The notes under the pieces are model-generated. The model was given only the letters and a program-made list of their open reading frames with translations. It did not search any database and had not been told where the DNA came from. Shown here one piece after another: positions 16,419 to 26,172 of a DNA stretch of 33,087 nucleotides. Position 1 is the stretch's first letter; each line of letters opens with the position of its first letter. Both the position numbers and the translations under genes were made by a program. The DNA comes from Pseudomonadaceae bacterium UBA836 (GTDB lineage Bacteria > Pseudomonadota > Gammaproteobacteria > Pseudomonadales > Pseudomonadaceae), in the NCBI GenBank assembly GCA_002296055.1, contig DBHE01000040.1, positions 174-33,260 on the forward strand, read 5' to 3'.

Positions 16419-16754
16419 TCAACGCAGCAAGGGCTGCAGCCTGGTAAATCCCTGTTCGATCAGCGTCAGCGAACTGGCGGCGCCAGCGCGGTCTTCAGCC
16501 AAACCGGCGGCTTCAGCCTCAAGGCAGGCCTGCTCCAAGGCTTCAGCGCCCATGTTGCCGCAGCTGCCCTTGAAGCTATGCGCAGCCTGGCGGAAAGCAT
16601 CCATGTCGTCAGCCGACAAGGCGTTGCGCAGCTGGCGCAGGCGCAGTTCGGCATCAGCCAAAAAGGTTTGCAGCAACAGCGCGTAATCGTCCTGCATCAA
16701 CTCTCGCAGTGCCTGAAGCACCGCTGGATTCACATCTTGCACGGACTCTGCCAT
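16419..16754 (-). CDS. hptB: Histidine phosphotransfer protein (HptB-like)
   Basis: This is a 111-residue all-helical Hpt domain with the phosphorylatable His59 in AAHSFKGSCGNMG. In P. aeruginosa HptB receives phosphate from hybrid kinases (for example RetS, PA1611, SagS) and passes it to the receiver of HsbR, thereby affecting motility, biofilm and the Rsm pathway. The protein is short and has only this domain. It lies 18 bases after hsbR, which supports the pairing. The gene symbol rests on synteny with hsbR/hsbA and not on a calculated alignment. Confidence 0.85.
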   Translation of the reverse strand: MAESVQDVNPAVLQALRELMQDDYALLLQTFLADAELRLRQLRNALSADDMDAFRQAAHSFKGSCGNMGAEALEQACLEAEAAGLAEDRAGAASSLTLIEQGFTRLQPLLR

Positions 16755-16772
16755 CGCTGTTTTTCTCCCTTT

Positions 16773-18524
16773 TCAACCCTGAGCCGGTGTCGCATCGGGA
16801 GTATGCCCAAGGTGCCAGTGGAAGACCACCCTGACCCGGCTGCCCTGTTCGCTTATTGCCAACTCGTCGGCCAAAGCAGCCACCAACGCCAGGCCACGAC
16901 CCGCATAATCGGCGGCGGCGCAGACCGGGGAAAAGCCATCGCCGCTGTCCTCGCAGGTCAACACCAGGGTTCCGCCTCCCTGCGCGGCGGGCTGATGATC
17001 GATGCCCAGCCGAATCCAGCCGGCGCGCAGCTGCAGCAAACGCTCGCTGCGCTCCTGGTAGTAGAAGGCAAAGCCGTCGGAGTCCTGCTTCCAGGCCGAA
17101 TCCAATTGCAGCAGGCCGTGCTCCAGCGCATTGCTGTATAGCTCGCTCAGTACGGTAAATATGGCACCTGCGCGTGGCCGCAGCCCCGAGATACTCAACA
17201 GCTTCTGCAGCACAAACGGTAGCGGGTTCTGTGTGCGTATGGCCTGTGCCCGAAAGGTGTAACTGAGTCGCCAGTCCTGCAGAACATCGTTGTCGGTGCC
17301 TGGCGACAGCGCCATCGGCTCAAACAGTCGATCACGCTCCGGCATCACTACCTGCAGCAAGCTGACGTCGTCCTCAGGGCTGCCGTGGAAGCGCGCCAGT
17401 GCACTGAGCAAGCCATCAAACAGTTGATCCGGCTGGCCGTGGTGCGACTCGATCACCTGGGTTACACCCGCGTCACCAAACTGCTGGCCGGCGCTGTTGC
17501 GGCTCTCTATCACGCCGTCGGTCCAACACAGCAGGCGCTCCCCCGGGTGCATGACCAACACCAGCGGGTTCGGATTGAAGCGCTCACGGCTGGCGACCCC
17601 AAGCGGCAAATGGGCTGAGGGCACTCGCTGCAACAATTCGCCTTGCCGGCCGAGAATCATTACCTCTGGCAAACCACCGTTCCAGATTTCCACCAGCCCC
17701 TTGCTGGGGTTAACCTCGATCAGCACCGCGCAGCAAAAAATACCAACTGGCAAAATACTGGCCAGCTTGCCATTGAGCTCCAGCAAAATGTCGCGCAAGG
17801 AGTAACCCTTGCCGGTCATGGCATAGAACACCTCGGCCAGCGGCATGGCACCGATCGCCGCAGACAGCCCGTGTCCAGTGAAGTCACCGAGCAGCAGGTG
17901 CATCTCTCCGGAAGGCCGGTGTGCGGCCAGCAAGATATCGCCGTTAAACATGGCGTACGCTGACTGCAGATAACGCAGACTACTGTCACTCAAGGCACCG
18001 GAGTGGGCCACGCGGTCAAAGATGATCTTCGCCAGCTCCTGATCGCGTACCAGGCTGTGGTGCTGGGCTGCGATGACATCACGCTGACTTTGCAGGGTCT
18101 GATGCATCTCACGCATGCGCCGGAAAGCGCGAATCTTGGCGTCGAGAATGACCGGGTTATATGGCTTGGTCAGAAAGTCGTCGCCGCCAGCTTCCAGGCA
18201 CTTCACCAGCGCGTCTGTCTCGGTCAGGCTGGTGAGGAAGATCACCGGGACCAGATCCTCACCGGCGCTGCGCTTGATTCGGCGGGCCGCTTCAAAACCG
18301 TCCATCGTCGGCATCAGAGCGTCCAGCAGCACCAGGTCAGGACGGCGCTCGTCGAACAGCGCCACTGCTTGCGCACCATCCTCCGCCAGGCACACCTGGT
18401 GGCCCAAACGTTCAACCAGGCGGCCAAGAATCAAACGGTCAGTGGGGTTATCGTCGGCGACCAGAACCAGCAAAGGCGCGGCCTGTGGGTCAGCCGGCTG
18501 GGGAAGCTTACCCGCGCCCTGCAT
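16773..18524 (-). CDS. hsbR: Response regulator with PP2C phosphatase and anti-sigma kinase domains (HsbR)
   Basis: The 583-residue protein has three domains. The N-terminal receiver (about 17-135) carries acidic residues D24/D25, phosphoacceptor Asp68 in LLDALMP and the conserved Lys of TKPYN. A SpoIIE-like PP2C phosphatase spans about 190-395 (LLLGDFTGHGLSAAIGAMPL, LCWTDGVIE, GSPEDDVSLL). A C-terminal GHKL/anti-sigma kinase ATPase spans about 430-570 (LSELYSNALEHGLL, then CEDSGDGF). In P. aeruginosa HsbR dephosphorylates or phosphorylates HsbA depending on its receiver's phosphorylation state. It is encoded 3 bases after hsbA and 18 before hptB, giving a complete partner-switching unit. Confidence 0.9.
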   Translation of the reverse strand: MQGAGKLPQPADPQAAPLLVLVADDNPTDRLILGRLVERLGHQVCLAEDGAQAVALFDERRPDLVLLDALMPTMDGFEAARRIKRSAGEDLVPVIFLTSLTETDALVKCLEAGGDDFLTKPYNPVILDAKIRAFRRMREMHQTLQSQRDVIAAQHHSLVRDQELAKIIFDRVAHSGALSDSSLRYLQSAYAMFNGDILLAAHRPSGEMHLLLGDFTGHGLSAAIGAMPLAEVFYAMTGKGYSLRDILLELNGKLASILPVGIFCCAVLIEVNPSKGLVEIWNGGLPEVMILGRQGELLQRVPSAHLPLGVASRERFNPNPLVLVMHPGERLLCWTDGVIESRNSAGQQFGDAGVTQVIESHHGQPDQLFDGLLSALARFHGSPEDDVSLLQVVMPERDRLFEPMALSPGTDNDVLQDWRLSYTFRAQAIRTQNPLPFVLQKLLSISGLRPRAGAIFTVLSELYSNALEHGLLQLDSAWKQDSDGFAFYYQERSERLLQLRAGWIRLGIDHQPAAQGGGTLVLTCEDSGDGFSPVCAAADYAGRGLALVAALADELAISEQGSRVRVVFHWHLGHTPDATPAQG

Positions 18525-18527
18525 CGA

Positions 18528-18833
18528 TCACTCGATGCTGAACAGCTGTTCGAAGTTGGAGATGCTCAGCACCTTGCGCACATCCGGGTTGCAATGAACG
18601 ATACGGATATCAGCGCTGTCGCCACCGGCGTGGTCGCGCAGCAACAAGAGCATGCCTAGCGCAGAGCTGTCGATATAGTCGGTCTCGTGCAGATCGACGA
18701 CATATTGGCGGGGAGTCAGGCCGCTGCGCTCGTAAGCGTTGCGAAAATCCTGATGTGCGCCGAAATCAAAACGGCCCTTGACGTTGATGGTCAGTACCTG
18801 GCTGTCAGCCGACATGGACGCCTGGATCGACAT
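18528..18833 (-). CDS. hsbA: STAS-domain anti-sigma factor antagonist (HsbA)
   Basis: This 101-residue single STAS domain has the switch serine in the DYIDSSALGML motif (Ser56 or Ser57; Ser56 is the reported site in P. aeruginosa HsbA). In that species unphosphorylated HsbA binds the anti-sigma factor FlgM and so frees FliA, while the phosphorylated form acts with the diguanylate cyclase HsbD. AGGGAGA precedes the start. It lies 64 bases after fliJ; I see no convincing promoter in that gap, so it may be transcribed with the fliE-fliJ genes. Confidence 0.88.
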   Translation of the reverse strand: MSIQASMSADSQVLTINVKGRFDFGAHQDFRNAYERSGLTPRQYVVDLHETDYIDSSALGMLLLLRDHAGGDSADIRIVHCNPDVRKVLSISNFEQLFSIE

Positions 18834-18897
18834 GAGTTCTCCCTGTCAGGTTTGCGATCACATACACCATTTCTTGTAGCACAGGGGATGGACGCTG

Positions 18898-19353
18898 TCA
18901 GGGATTATTTGTGCGTTGTGCGTGGGCGCGCTGAGAAAGCTCATCAAGCAGTTTCTGTTCCTGCCGGTCCGCTCTGGCTTGGGCCTCCTGCCGATATTTT
19001 TCGATCAGCTTGCGAAGTGCCTCCAGACGCTGATAGCGCTGACGCCAGTTCTCCCGCGCCCGCTCGATACTCTGGCCATGCCAGGTGACGGTCTGCCGTT
19101 GTTGCTCAATGGCGACCTCCATTTGCGCCATAAAGCGCTGGTAGTTCATCAGCCAGTCGCGCCCTACGCCCTGAGCACCTCGCTGTGACCAGCCCTTGGC
19201 ATATTCGCTGCTGTAGTACTCCAGGTCACGCAAGCGGGCACTGGCGTCATCCAGCTGCTGTTGGCACTGACCAAGCACAGTGGCCGCCTTGCGCTCTTCC
19301 TCCAGCGCCATGTCCAGCACTGGCGCCAGACGGCGGATGCGCGTTTCACTCAT
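18898..19353 (-). CDS. fliJ: Flagellar export chaperone FliJ
   Basis: This 151-residue, almost wholly helical coiled-coil protein is rich in Gln, Arg and Glu and is the stalk protein of the FliI ATPase ring. The pattern ([32 protein letters not shown], and a basic C-terminus) fits FliJ, although the family has little sequence conservation. The start overlaps the end of fliI by 8 bases. Order and size agree with the call. Confidence 0.93.
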   Translation of the reverse strand: MSETRIRRLAPVLDMALEEERKAATVLGQCQQQLDDASARLRDLEYYSSEYAKGWSQRGAQGVGRDWLMNYQRFMAQMEVAIEQQRQTVTWHGQSIERARENWRQRYQRLEALRKLIEKYRQEAQARADRQEQKLLDELSQRAHAQRTNNP

Positions 19354-20698
19354 TGCTCAGAGTCTGCTCGAGTGCACTCTGGCTCTCGGCCAAATTGACG
19401 CTATCGTGCAGCCCCTGGCGCAAGAAGGCTTGCATCGACGGCATTTTCTCCATCGCCTTGTCGGTCAAGGGATCTGAGCCGGCCGAGTAGGCACCCACGC
19501 TGATCAGGTCACGGCTTTGCTGATAACGCGCGTAGAGCTGCTTGAAGAGCTGGGCCTTCTGAAGTTGCTCGGCCGATACAATCTGCGGCATGGCTCGACT
19601 AATCGACGCCTCGATATCAATGGCCGGATAATGCCCCTCCTCAGCCAGGCGCCGGGACAGCACCACGTGACCATCGAGAATCGCGCGCGAGGCGTCGGCA
19701 ATCGGATCCTGCTGGTCATCGCCCTCGGACAATACCGTGTAGAAGGCGGTAATCGAGCCGCCGCCCTGCTCGGCGTTACCGGCCCGCTCAACCAACTGTG
19801 GCAACTTGGCAAACACCGATGGCGGATACCCCTTGGTGGCCGGCGGCTCACCAATGGCCAGGGCAATCTCCCGCTGGGCCTGGGCAAAGCGCGTCAGCGA
19901 ATCCATCAACAACAGCACGTTCTTGCCCTGATCGCGAAAATACTCGGCAATGCGCGTGCAATACATGGCTGCGCGCAACCGCATCAGCGGGGCATCGTCT
20001 GCCGGCGAGGCGACCACCACCGAGCGCGCCATACCCTTCTCGCCAAGAATCTGTTCAATGAACTCCTTGACCTCCCGACCGCGCTCACCCACCAGGCCAA
20101 CAATGGTGATATCGGCATCGGTGAATCGCGTCATCATGCCCAGCAGCATACTCTTGCCCACGCCGCTACCTGCAAACAGGCCAAGCCGCTGGCCGCGCCC
20201 CACGGTCAGCAGGCTATTAATTGAGCGAATACCAACGTTCAGCGGGTCCTCGATGGGATGGCGCTTGAGCGGGTTGATAGTTGGGTCATTCAGGTCGACC
20301 CAGTCGTCAGCCTTAAAGCTGCCCTTACCGTCTAGCGGACGACCGATGCCATCTACCACTCGACCCAGCATGGCAGAGCCCATGGGCAACTTCCCGCCGC
20401 CGGCCGAGGGCACCACCCGAGCGCCCGGCTGCAAACCCTCAAGGCGGTCCACCGGCATCAGGTAAATCTTGTGGCCGGCAAAGCCCATGACTTCGGCTTC
20501 AATCTGAGTCTGGCCCTGGGCGGTGTCGCTGATCACCAGGCAGCGGCTGCCGACTGGCGCCTTGCACCCCTCGGCCTCCAGGGTCAGGCCGACCATGCGA
20601 ATAAGGCGCCCTTCGACAACCGGCTGTGCTGGTAGCTGCAGGGCGGACTGATAGCGCGACAGGCGCCGCGCAAAGCTGACCCGTTCCGCGCGGCTCAT
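19346..20698 (-). CDS. fliI: Flagellar export ATPase FliI
   Basis: The 450-residue F1-type ATPase energises flagellar protein export. Walker A is [15 protein letters not shown] (about 172-186) and Walker B is [19 protein letters not shown] (about 255-275). [15 protein letters not shown] and [15 protein letters not shown] are family blocks. The ATG overlaps the fliH stop by four bases, fitting the FliH-FliI complex. Confidence 0.98.
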   Translation of the reverse strand: MSRAERVSFARRLSRYQSALQLPAQPVVEGRLIRMVGLTLEAEGCKAPVGSRCLVISDTAQGQTQIEAEVMGFAGHKIYLMPVDRLEGLQPGARVVPSAGGGKLPMGSAMLGRVVDGIGRPLDGKGSFKADDWVDLNDPTINPLKRHPIEDPLNVGIRSINSLLTVGRGQRLGLFAGSGVGKSMLLGMMTRFTDADITIVGLVGERGREVKEFIEQILGEKGMARSVVVASPADDAPLMRLRAAMYCTRIAEYFRDQGKNVLLLMDSLTRFAQAQREIALAIGEPPATKGYPPSVFAKLPQLVERAGNAEQGGGSITAFYTVLSEGDDQQDPIADASRAILDGHVVLSRRLAEEGHYPAIDIEASISRAMPQIVSAEQLQKAQLFKQLYARYQQSRDLISVGAYSAGSDPLTDKAMEKMPSMQAFLRQGLHDSVNLAESQSALEQTLSNE

Positions 20699-21468
20699 GA
20701 CGGTTCAACGTCGCCGGTCACCGGCAGGTCAGGCTCAGGGGGGTGCGCTCGTTGCTCGCGCTGCTGTTCCTGCAACTGCGCCAGCAACTGCTGAAGTCGT
20801 GTTTCGAGGGTAGCGTCGACTTGGCTGTGTTCGGTTTCGATACGGCAGCCGCCCGGCATCAAGCCATCGTCTTCCAGCAGCCGCCAGCTTTCCTCGTGCC
20901 GCTCGCGCAACGCCTTGATGGCGTCGAAGTCTTTTGGGTTCAGATAGATGCGGATATTCTCGGCGCCGACTGGCAGTGCCTTGAGCGCGCCGCGCAGAAC
21001 AGTCACCACCTGGGTCCGGTCAACCAGCACTTCACGTTGCAGCAACTGACGCAGCATCTGCTCCAGCAGCATCAGCAGCATGTCTTCGATCTGCTCATCC
21101 TGCTGCTGCAGCGGCGCCATCAACTGGGCCATCAACTGCTCTATTTCACCCAGACGGGCCTCAAGCGCGCTACGGGCTTCCTGCTGCCCCTTGAGCTGGC
21201 CGGCGTGGAAACCGTCCTTTTCACCGGTGGAGAAGCCTTCGTTGTAGGCCTCCTGACGAATCTGTTCGAGCTCTTCGACGGTAAAGGGTTTGACCTCCTC
21301 CACCTCGATTTCGGGCTCTTCCTGCTCCTCGGGCTCGTCGACTTCGGGGGCGTCACGCTCCAGCGCGACCTGATGCGGCGCCTCGTCGAAACTGGGCAGG
21401 TCCCAGCGACTGAAGCCCGACACCTCGCTGCTGCGCAGCAGCTCGCTCTCATTCTTGACTTGCGACAT
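20695..21468 (-). CDS. fliH: Flagellar assembly protein FliH
   Basis: This 257-residue regulator of FliI has an acidic N-terminal region with an [13 protein letters not shown] stretch. A central helix with small-residue spacing follows ([20 protein letters not shown], about 95-115). The C-terminal domain resembles the delta subunit of F-type ATPases (about 150-235). It lies 53 bases after fliG and overlaps fliI. Confidence 0.94.
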   Translation of the reverse strand: MSQVKNESELLRSSEVSGFSRWDLPSFDEAPHQVALERDAPEVDEPEEQEEPEIEVEEVKPFTVEELEQIRQEAYNEGFSTGEKDGFHAGQLKGQQEARSALEARLGEIEQLMAQLMAPLQQQDEQIEDMLLMLLEQMLRQLLQREVLVDRTQVVTVLRGALKALPVGAENIRIYLNPKDFDAIKALRERHEESWRLLEDDGLMPGGCRIETEHSQVDATLETRLQQLLAQLQEQQREQRAHPPEPDLPVTGDVEPS

Positions 21469-21521
21469 CGCACCCTACCCCGCTCTGCAAACCCCGGCAG
21501 CATACCACCGCGCAGCACCGG

Positions 21522-22550
21522 TCAGATCATTTCCTCGCCACCCTTGCCACCCAGCACAATTTCGCCGGCGTCGGCCATACGGCGGGCAATGGTGAGAATT
21601 TCCTTTTGCGCCGCCTCAACCTCACTGATGCGCACCGGCCCTTTGGCTTCCAGATCATCTTGCAGCAGCTCGGACGCACGCTTGGACATGTTGCGGAATA
21701 TCTTGTCCTTGATGGCATCATCAGCGCCTTTGAGCGCAACAATCAGCACCTCGGACGACACCTCGCGCAACAGCGCCTGAATGCCGCGATCATCAACCTC
21801 GGCCAGGTTGTCAAAGACGAACATCAGATCCTCGATACGCAGCGACAGGTCTTCGTCCATTTCGCGGATCGACTCGATCAGCTGCGACTCAGTGCTCGAC
21901 TCAAGGAAGTTCATGATATCGGCAGTGCGCTTGATACCACCCATAGCAGCACGCGAGGTGTTGGAGTTACCGGCAAACTGCTTCTCAAGAATCTCGTTCA
22001 GCTCCTTCAGCGCCGACGGCTGTACCGTATTCAGCGCCGCTACCCGCAGCAGAATATCCAGGCGCACCTTGTGATCAAAGTAGCCAATCACCTCGGCTGC
22101 CATATCCGGGTCCAGATAGGCCACCACAATGGCCTGAATCTGCGGGTGTTCAAAACGAATCACATCGGCGACCGCCCGCGGCTCCATCCACTTCAGACTA
22201 TCGAGGCCGGAGGTGCTGCCGCCCAGCAGGATACGATCAACCAGACTATTGGCCTTATCCTCGCCAAGGGCCTGGGTCAGCATGCTGCGGATATAGGTAT
22301 CGGCGCCGACACCCAGGCCGGTCTGGTCACTGACCACTTCGATAAAGTCGCCCATGACCTCCTGCACCTGCTCGCGGTGCACGGTGCGCAGGCCGGCCAT
22401 GGCACTACCCACCCGCTGCACTTCCTTCGGGCCCATGTGCTTGAGAATCGCCGCCGCGTCCGACTCGCCCAGGCTAAGCAGGAAGATCGCAGCCTTGTCC
22501 AGTTTGGACATCTTGGCCGGTCGTTTGCTGACTTCTTCACTCATCGGCAT
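21522..22550 (-). CDS. fliG: Flagellar motor switch protein FliG
   Basis: This 342-residue rotor protein has an N-terminal domain that binds FliF (KLDKAAIFLLSLGESDAA), a middle domain with the EHPQ motif (RFEHPQIQAIVVAYLDP, about 128-144) and a C-terminal torque-generating helix with the expected charged residues (LSLRIEDLMFVFDNL and DDRGIQALLREVS). The start at 22550 has AGGA eight bases upstream and overlaps the end of fliF by 14 bases. An in-frame ATG two codons later is an alternative. Confidence 0.97.
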   Translation of the reverse strand: MPMSEEVSKRPAKMSKLDKAAIFLLSLGESDAAAILKHMGPKEVQRVGSAMAGLRTVHREQVQEVMGDFIEVVSDQTGLGVGADTYIRSMLTQALGEDKANSLVDRILLGGSTSGLDSLKWMEPRAVADVIRFEHPQIQAIVVAYLDPDMAAEVIGYFDHKVRLDILLRVAALNTVQPSALKELNEILEKQFAGNSNTSRAAMGGIKRTADIMNFLESSTESQLIESIREMDEDLSLRIEDLMFVFDNLAEVDDRGIQALLREVSSEVLIVALKGADDAIKDKIFRNMSKRASELLQDDLEAKGPVRISEVEAAQKEILTIARRMADAGEIVLGGKGGEEMI

Positions 22551-24255
22551 TGATCCATTCCTTTACAACCTGCGCCACCCGACCGGGGTCTTCGGCCAAC
22601 AGGCCCTTGATGGCATTTAATTGCTGTTCATAGCCCGCGCCAGGCGGCGGCAGCAGCACCGGACCGGACGCAGGGCCGGACAGACTGACGTGGTCGTCGC
22701 TCAGCTCATCATCCAGGCCGCCCAACCCGGCACCGGCCGGCAGAGCCGCCGGATAACCGTCACTAGCCCCCTTACCAGATACCGTCAGGTTTTTCAGCGC
22801 CGGGCGCAACACCGCAAAAACCAGGACCAGAACAAACAGTATCCCCAGAATCTGCTTGGCAACATCCCAAAACCAGGGCTGCTCCCAGAACGGGATAGCC
22901 GGCAGCGGTTCGCTTTCAGTTTCAGCCACGAAGGCACTGTTGATCACACTAACGCTGTCGCCACGTGCGGCATCATAGCCGACTGCGTCCTGCACCAGAC
23001 GGGTCAGGCGCTGAACTTCTGCTTCGCTCAGCGGGGTACGGGTAACCTCGCCAGTCTCGGCATTTACCTCGGCCGGGTCATCGACAACCACGGCCACCGA
23101 CAGACGCTTGAGGCGGCCCTGTTGCTGGCGGGTATGACTGATTTGGCGATCCAGCTCATAGTTGCGGATAGCCTGCTCGCGCTTATCCTGCGGCGGCGCC
23201 ACCACCACGGGTTCACCGGTGGCCGGATCAATGACCTGCTCCGGCACTTGGGTGGCGCCCGGCGGCTGATTGGAGAGTGCCCCAGGCACGCCCTGCGGGC
23301 CGCTGTTGGCTGCGCGTGCCTCACTGACCACCTGCTCGCTGCGCAGCGCGGCATCCGGGCTGAACATCTCGGCAGTAGACTCAACGGTGCTGAAGTCCAC
23401 ATCCGCCGATACCTCGGCCTTGTAGCGCCCCGCACCCAACAACGGCTGCAGGATGTTATGCACACGGCGAGTGTAGGTATCTTCCAGACGGCGGGTGTAA
23501 TCAAACTGGCGCCCGGCGATGGTCAGCTCGTTCAGTTCATTCTGGTTGGACAGCAGGTTGCCGTTCTGGTCGACAACGGTCACCTCGTCCTTGCCCAGCT
23601 CGGGAACACTGGTGGCCACCAGATTGACAATCGCCATCACCTGCGCCGGCTCTAGGCGTCGACCGGCATACATTTCCAGCAGCACCGAGGCGCTGGGCTT
23701 GCGGTCGTCACGGACGAATACGGTGGAGCGCGGAATCGCAATGTGCACACGGGCGCTCTTGACGTTGTAGAGGCTGGAGATAGTGCGCGCCAGCTCCCCT
23801 TCCAGGCCTCGACGATAGCGGGTGGTTTCCATGAACTGGCTGGTGCCCAGGCCCTGCTCGCGATCCAGAATCTCGAAACCTACATTGCCATCGGTCGGCG
23901 CGATACCAGCGCTAGCCAGGCGCATGCGTGCGTCAGCCAGATCTTCGCTGCGGACCAGCAACGCGCCGCTGTTGGGCTCTACTTTGTAGTCGATGCGACT
24001 CTGCTGCAGCATCTCGACGACCTGGGCGGCGTCATAGCCTTCGAGGCTGTTATAGAGCGGGCGATATTCCGGCTCCTGGGACCACAGCACCACAGCAAAG
24101 CCAATCGCCACGCTCGCGGCCAAACCGACCAACAGGCCGAATTGGCGCAGCATCGGCAACTGCGCCAGATTGTCCAGAAAGGTTAGCCCCATCAACGGCT
24201 TGCGTGGGCCGTCGGGCTGGTTACGGGTCGCCGGGGCGTTGCTGGCGGAGTCCAT
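22537..24255 (-). CDS. fliF: Flagellar MS-ring protein FliF
   Basis: The protein of about 572 residues forms the MS ring, on which basal-body assembly starts. It has a transmembrane helix at about 40-62, YscJ-like ring-building domains (QEPEYRPLYNSLEGYDAAQV onward), a long periplasmic region, a second helix near 450 and a C-terminal cytoplasmic tail that meets FliG. The start at 24255 is preferred to 24261 because GAGGA is about 7 bases upstream of it but nearly abuts the earlier ATG. It follows fliE by about 24 bases. Confidence 0.96.
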   Translation of the reverse strand: MDSASNAPATRNQPDGPRKPLMGLTFLDNLAQLPMLRQFGLLVGLAASVAIGFAVVLWSQEPEYRPLYNSLEGYDAAQVVEMLQQSRIDYKVEPNSGALLVRSEDLADARMRLASAGIAPTDGNVGFEILDREQGLGTSQFMETTRYRRGLEGELARTISSLYNVKSARVHIAIPRSTVFVRDDRKPSASVLLEMYAGRRLEPAQVMAIVNLVATSVPELGKDEVTVVDQNGNLLSNQNELNELTIAGRQFDYTRRLEDTYTRRVHNILQPLLGAGRYKAEVSADVDFSTVESTAEMFSPDAALRSEQVVSEARAANSGPQGVPGALSNQPPGATQVPEQVIDPATGEPVVVAPPQDKREQAIRNYELDRQISHTRQQQGRLKRLSVAVVVDDPAEVNAETGEVTRTPLSEAEVQRLTRLVQDAVGYDAARGDSVSVINSAFVAETESEPLPAIPFWEQPWFWDVAKQILGILFVLVLVFAVLRPALKNLTVSGKGASDGYPAALPAGAGLGGLDDELSDDHVSLSGPASGPVLLPPPGAGYEQQLNAIKGLLAEDPGRVAQVVKEWINADE

Positions 24256-24279
24256 GGTCATTTCCTCGGAGGGTCAGGC

Positions 24280-24612
24280 CTAGATTGCCATTTTCATGAT
24301 GTCTTCGTAGGCCGCAACCATCTTGTTGCGCACCTGGGTCATGGCCTGAAAGGCGACCGACGACTTTTGCGAGGCAATCATTACCTCGGTCAGGTCAATA
24401 CCCTCAACCCCGCGCTCGTAACCAGTCTGCAACTCGGAGGTCGTCTTTTGCAGCTCATTGACGCGATCGACCGCCTGCTTGAGCAAATCGTCAAAGCCTG
24501 GACCATTGACACTTGGCTCAGCCGCTTGCGCCGGCTGTGGCTTGCCCATGGCCTCCATCTGCATGGTGCGCATCTGCAGCATCAGTCGATTGAATTCCAC
24601 ACCCTGAGTCAT
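24280..24612 (-). CDS. fliE: Flagellar hook-basal body protein FliE
   Basis: This 110-residue rod/MS-ring adaptor is exported early. The C-terminal half matches the family ([20 protein letters not shown], then [20 protein letters not shown] and a [10 protein letters not shown] end). The ATG at 24612 is chosen because GGGGAGG lies five bases upstream; the longer ORF adds seven residues with no support. It is the first gene behind a near-consensus sigma-54 promoter. Confidence 0.95.
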   Translation of the reverse strand: MTQGVEFNRLMLQMRTMQMEAMGKPQPAQAAEPSVNGPGFDDLLKQAVDRVNELQKTTSELQTGYERGVEGIDLTEVMIASQKSSVAFQAMTQVRNKMVAAYEDIMKMAI

Positions 24613-24667
24613 TGTTGCCTCCCCACCGTCCAAATGTTGACGGCTACTATCGCTTTACAGGGTATTC

Positions 24668-24683
24668 AGCAAGATTGGTGCCA
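24668..24683 (-). promoter_or_regulatory. Sigma-54 promoter of fliE
   Basis: The minus strand reads TGGCACCAATCTTGCT. Both the -24 (TGGCAC) and -12 (TTGC) elements are consensus, with GG-N10-GC spacing. The predicted start is near 24657, giving a leader of about 45 bases to the fliE ATG. Confidence 0.88.
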
Positions 24684-24732
24684 ATAGCAAGACCGGCGCG
24701 ACGAGAAACTGCGGGAGACCAGAAACAACATA

Positions 24733-24754
24733 GCCGGCGCACGGCTGCGCCGGC
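24733..24754 (-). terminator. Terminator after fleR
   Basis: GCCGGCGCA (24733-24741) and TGCGCCGGC (24746-24754) form a perfect 9 bp GC stem with a tetraloop, 17 bases after the fleR stop. On the minus strand it is followed by the T-rich TATGTTGTTT. It separates fleSR from the fliE promoter. Confidence 0.75.
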
Positions 24755-24771
24755 CGAAAGGAAATAAAAAA

Positions 24772-26169
24772 TCAAACACCTGCGAACAGACTGCCCTCAA
24801 CATCCAGGCCGGCATCACGCATCTGGGCCAGCTTGTAGCGCAGTGTGCGCGGACTGATACCCAAGCGCTCGGCAGCCTCTTTACGTCGGCCGCGTTCAGC
24901 GCGCAGCACCTCAATAATCAGCTGGAATTCGCGCTGACGCACGCCTGCGCCCAGCTCGCCAGCAACCGGTTGCGCCTCTGGTGCCGGCGCAGAGGCAGCA
25001 GGCATCGGCGCAGGTCGCATCGCCCCGGCCCCGATAAAGCCTTCCAGGCAAAGGTCGACGGGCTCAATAGTACCGCCCTGCTGCAGCACAAGGGCGCGCT
25101 GAACTGCGTTATCCAGCTCGCGCACGTTGCCCGGCCAAGGATGCGCCTGGAGCGCCTGAGCGGCGGCCGACGAAAAACTGACAGCGGCCAAATTCATCTT
25201 GCGACAATGCTTGCTCAGCAGCCGCTCTGCCAATGGCAGAATATCCGCCGGCCGCTCGCGCAGCGCCTGCCACTGCAGCGGGAAAACCCCCAGCCGGTAG
25301 TAAAGATCCTCACGGAAACGCCCAGCGGCGACCTCGCCGAGCAAATCCCGGTTGGTGGTAGCAATCACGCGGATATCCAGCTGAATCAGCTTGCGCCCAC
25401 CAACACGCTCGACCTCACGCTCCTGCAGCACACGCAACAGCTTGGCCTGCAGGGCCAGCGGCATCTCGGAAATCTCGTCCAGCAGCAGCGTGCCGCCGTT
25501 GGCCTGCTCAAACTTGCCTGGCTGCGCAGCCACCGCACCGGTAAAGGCCCCCTTCTCGTGACCGAACAGGGTCGCCTCCAACATATTCTCGGGAATGGCC
25601 GCGCAGTTGATGGCGATAAAAGGCTGATCGGCGCGTGGCGAGCGCTGGTGGATGTAACGCGCCAACACCTCTTTACCGGTGCCCGACTCACCTGAAACCA
25701 GCACGGTGGAGTCGCTGCCGGCTACCCGCGTGGCCAAGTCGAGCAATTGCACACTGCTCGGCTCTACCGCCACCGGGCCGTCGGCCGCTGGCGCCAGGCG
25801 GCCGAGGGCATGCTGGGCAATCAACTCCAGCAACGCCTTAGGCGCAAAGGGCTTGACCAGATAGTCAGCCGCGCCATCGCGCATCGCCGTGACGGCCTGC
25901 TCCACCGTGCCATAGGCCGTCATCAGCAGGACCGGCAGCTGCGGGTATTGGCTACGCAGCGTGCGCAACAGCGCATGGCCATCCATACCGGGCATGTTGA
26001 CGTCACTAACCACCATACTGACGCTCTCGCGTCGCAGCAGCTGCAGCGCCGACTCGGCATCAGCCGCCTCCAGGTAGTCATAGCCGCCCAACATCAGGGT
26101 GTCGGCAAGCGCCTCGCGCAACGCGTCATCGTCTTCAACCAGCAGAATACGCCCGGCAGCAGTCGTCAT
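24772..26169 (-). CDS. fleR: Sigma-54-dependent response regulator FleR
   Basis: This is a 465-residue NtrC-type activator. The receiver (about 7-120) has phosphoacceptor Asp56 in [12 protein letters not shown]. The AAA+ domain (about 135-375) has Walker A GESGTGKE (160-167) and the sigma-54 contact loop GAFTGA (207-212). A Fis-type helix-turn-helix ([20 protein letters not shown]) lies near the C-terminus. With FleS it activates middle flagellar genes in Pseudomonas. It starts 3 bases after fleS, so the pair is co-transcribed, and it is followed by a terminator. Confidence 0.95.
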   Translation of the reverse strand: MTTAAGRILLVEDDDALREALADTLMLGGYDYLEAADAESALQLLRRESVSMVVSDVNMPGMDGHALLRTLRSQYPQLPVLLMTAYGTVEQAVTAMRDGAADYLVKPFAPKALLELIAQHALGRLAPAADGPVAVEPSSVQLLDLATRVAGSDSTVLVSGESGTGKEVLARYIHQRSPRADQPFIAINCAAIPENMLEATLFGHEKGAFTGAVAAQPGKFEQANGGTLLLDEISEMPLALQAKLLRVLQEREVERVGGRKLIQLDIRVIATTNRDLLGEVAAGRFREDLYYRLGVFPLQWQALRERPADILPLAERLLSKHCRKMNLAAVSFSSAAAQALQAHPWPGNVRELDNAVQRALVLQQGGTIEPVDLCLEGFIGAGAMRPAPMPAASAPAPEAQPVAGELGAGVRQREFQLIIEVLRAERGRRKEAAERLGISPRTLRYKLAQMRDAGLDVEGSLFAGV

Positions 26170-26172
26170 CGC

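Noticed and set aside
15658..16686. 342-codon plus-strand frame opposite fliK
   Set aside because: It is made almost entirely of Ser/Ala from the complement of the Ala/Gln-rich fliK repeats, and it runs across the fliK promoter and into hptB. No domain is recognisable.
18834..18897. Sigma-54 promoter before hsbA
   Set aside because: A GG and a GC occur in the region but are 11 bases apart, and the -12 element is poor.
20743..21780. 345-codon plus-strand frame opposite fliH and fliG
   Set aside because: Its Leu/Gln/His-rich sequence crosses the boundary of two confident genes; it is a shadow frame.
22621..23655. 344-codon plus-strand frame opposite fliF
   Set aside because: It lies wholly inside a confident MS-ring gene, with no motif and no ribosome site.
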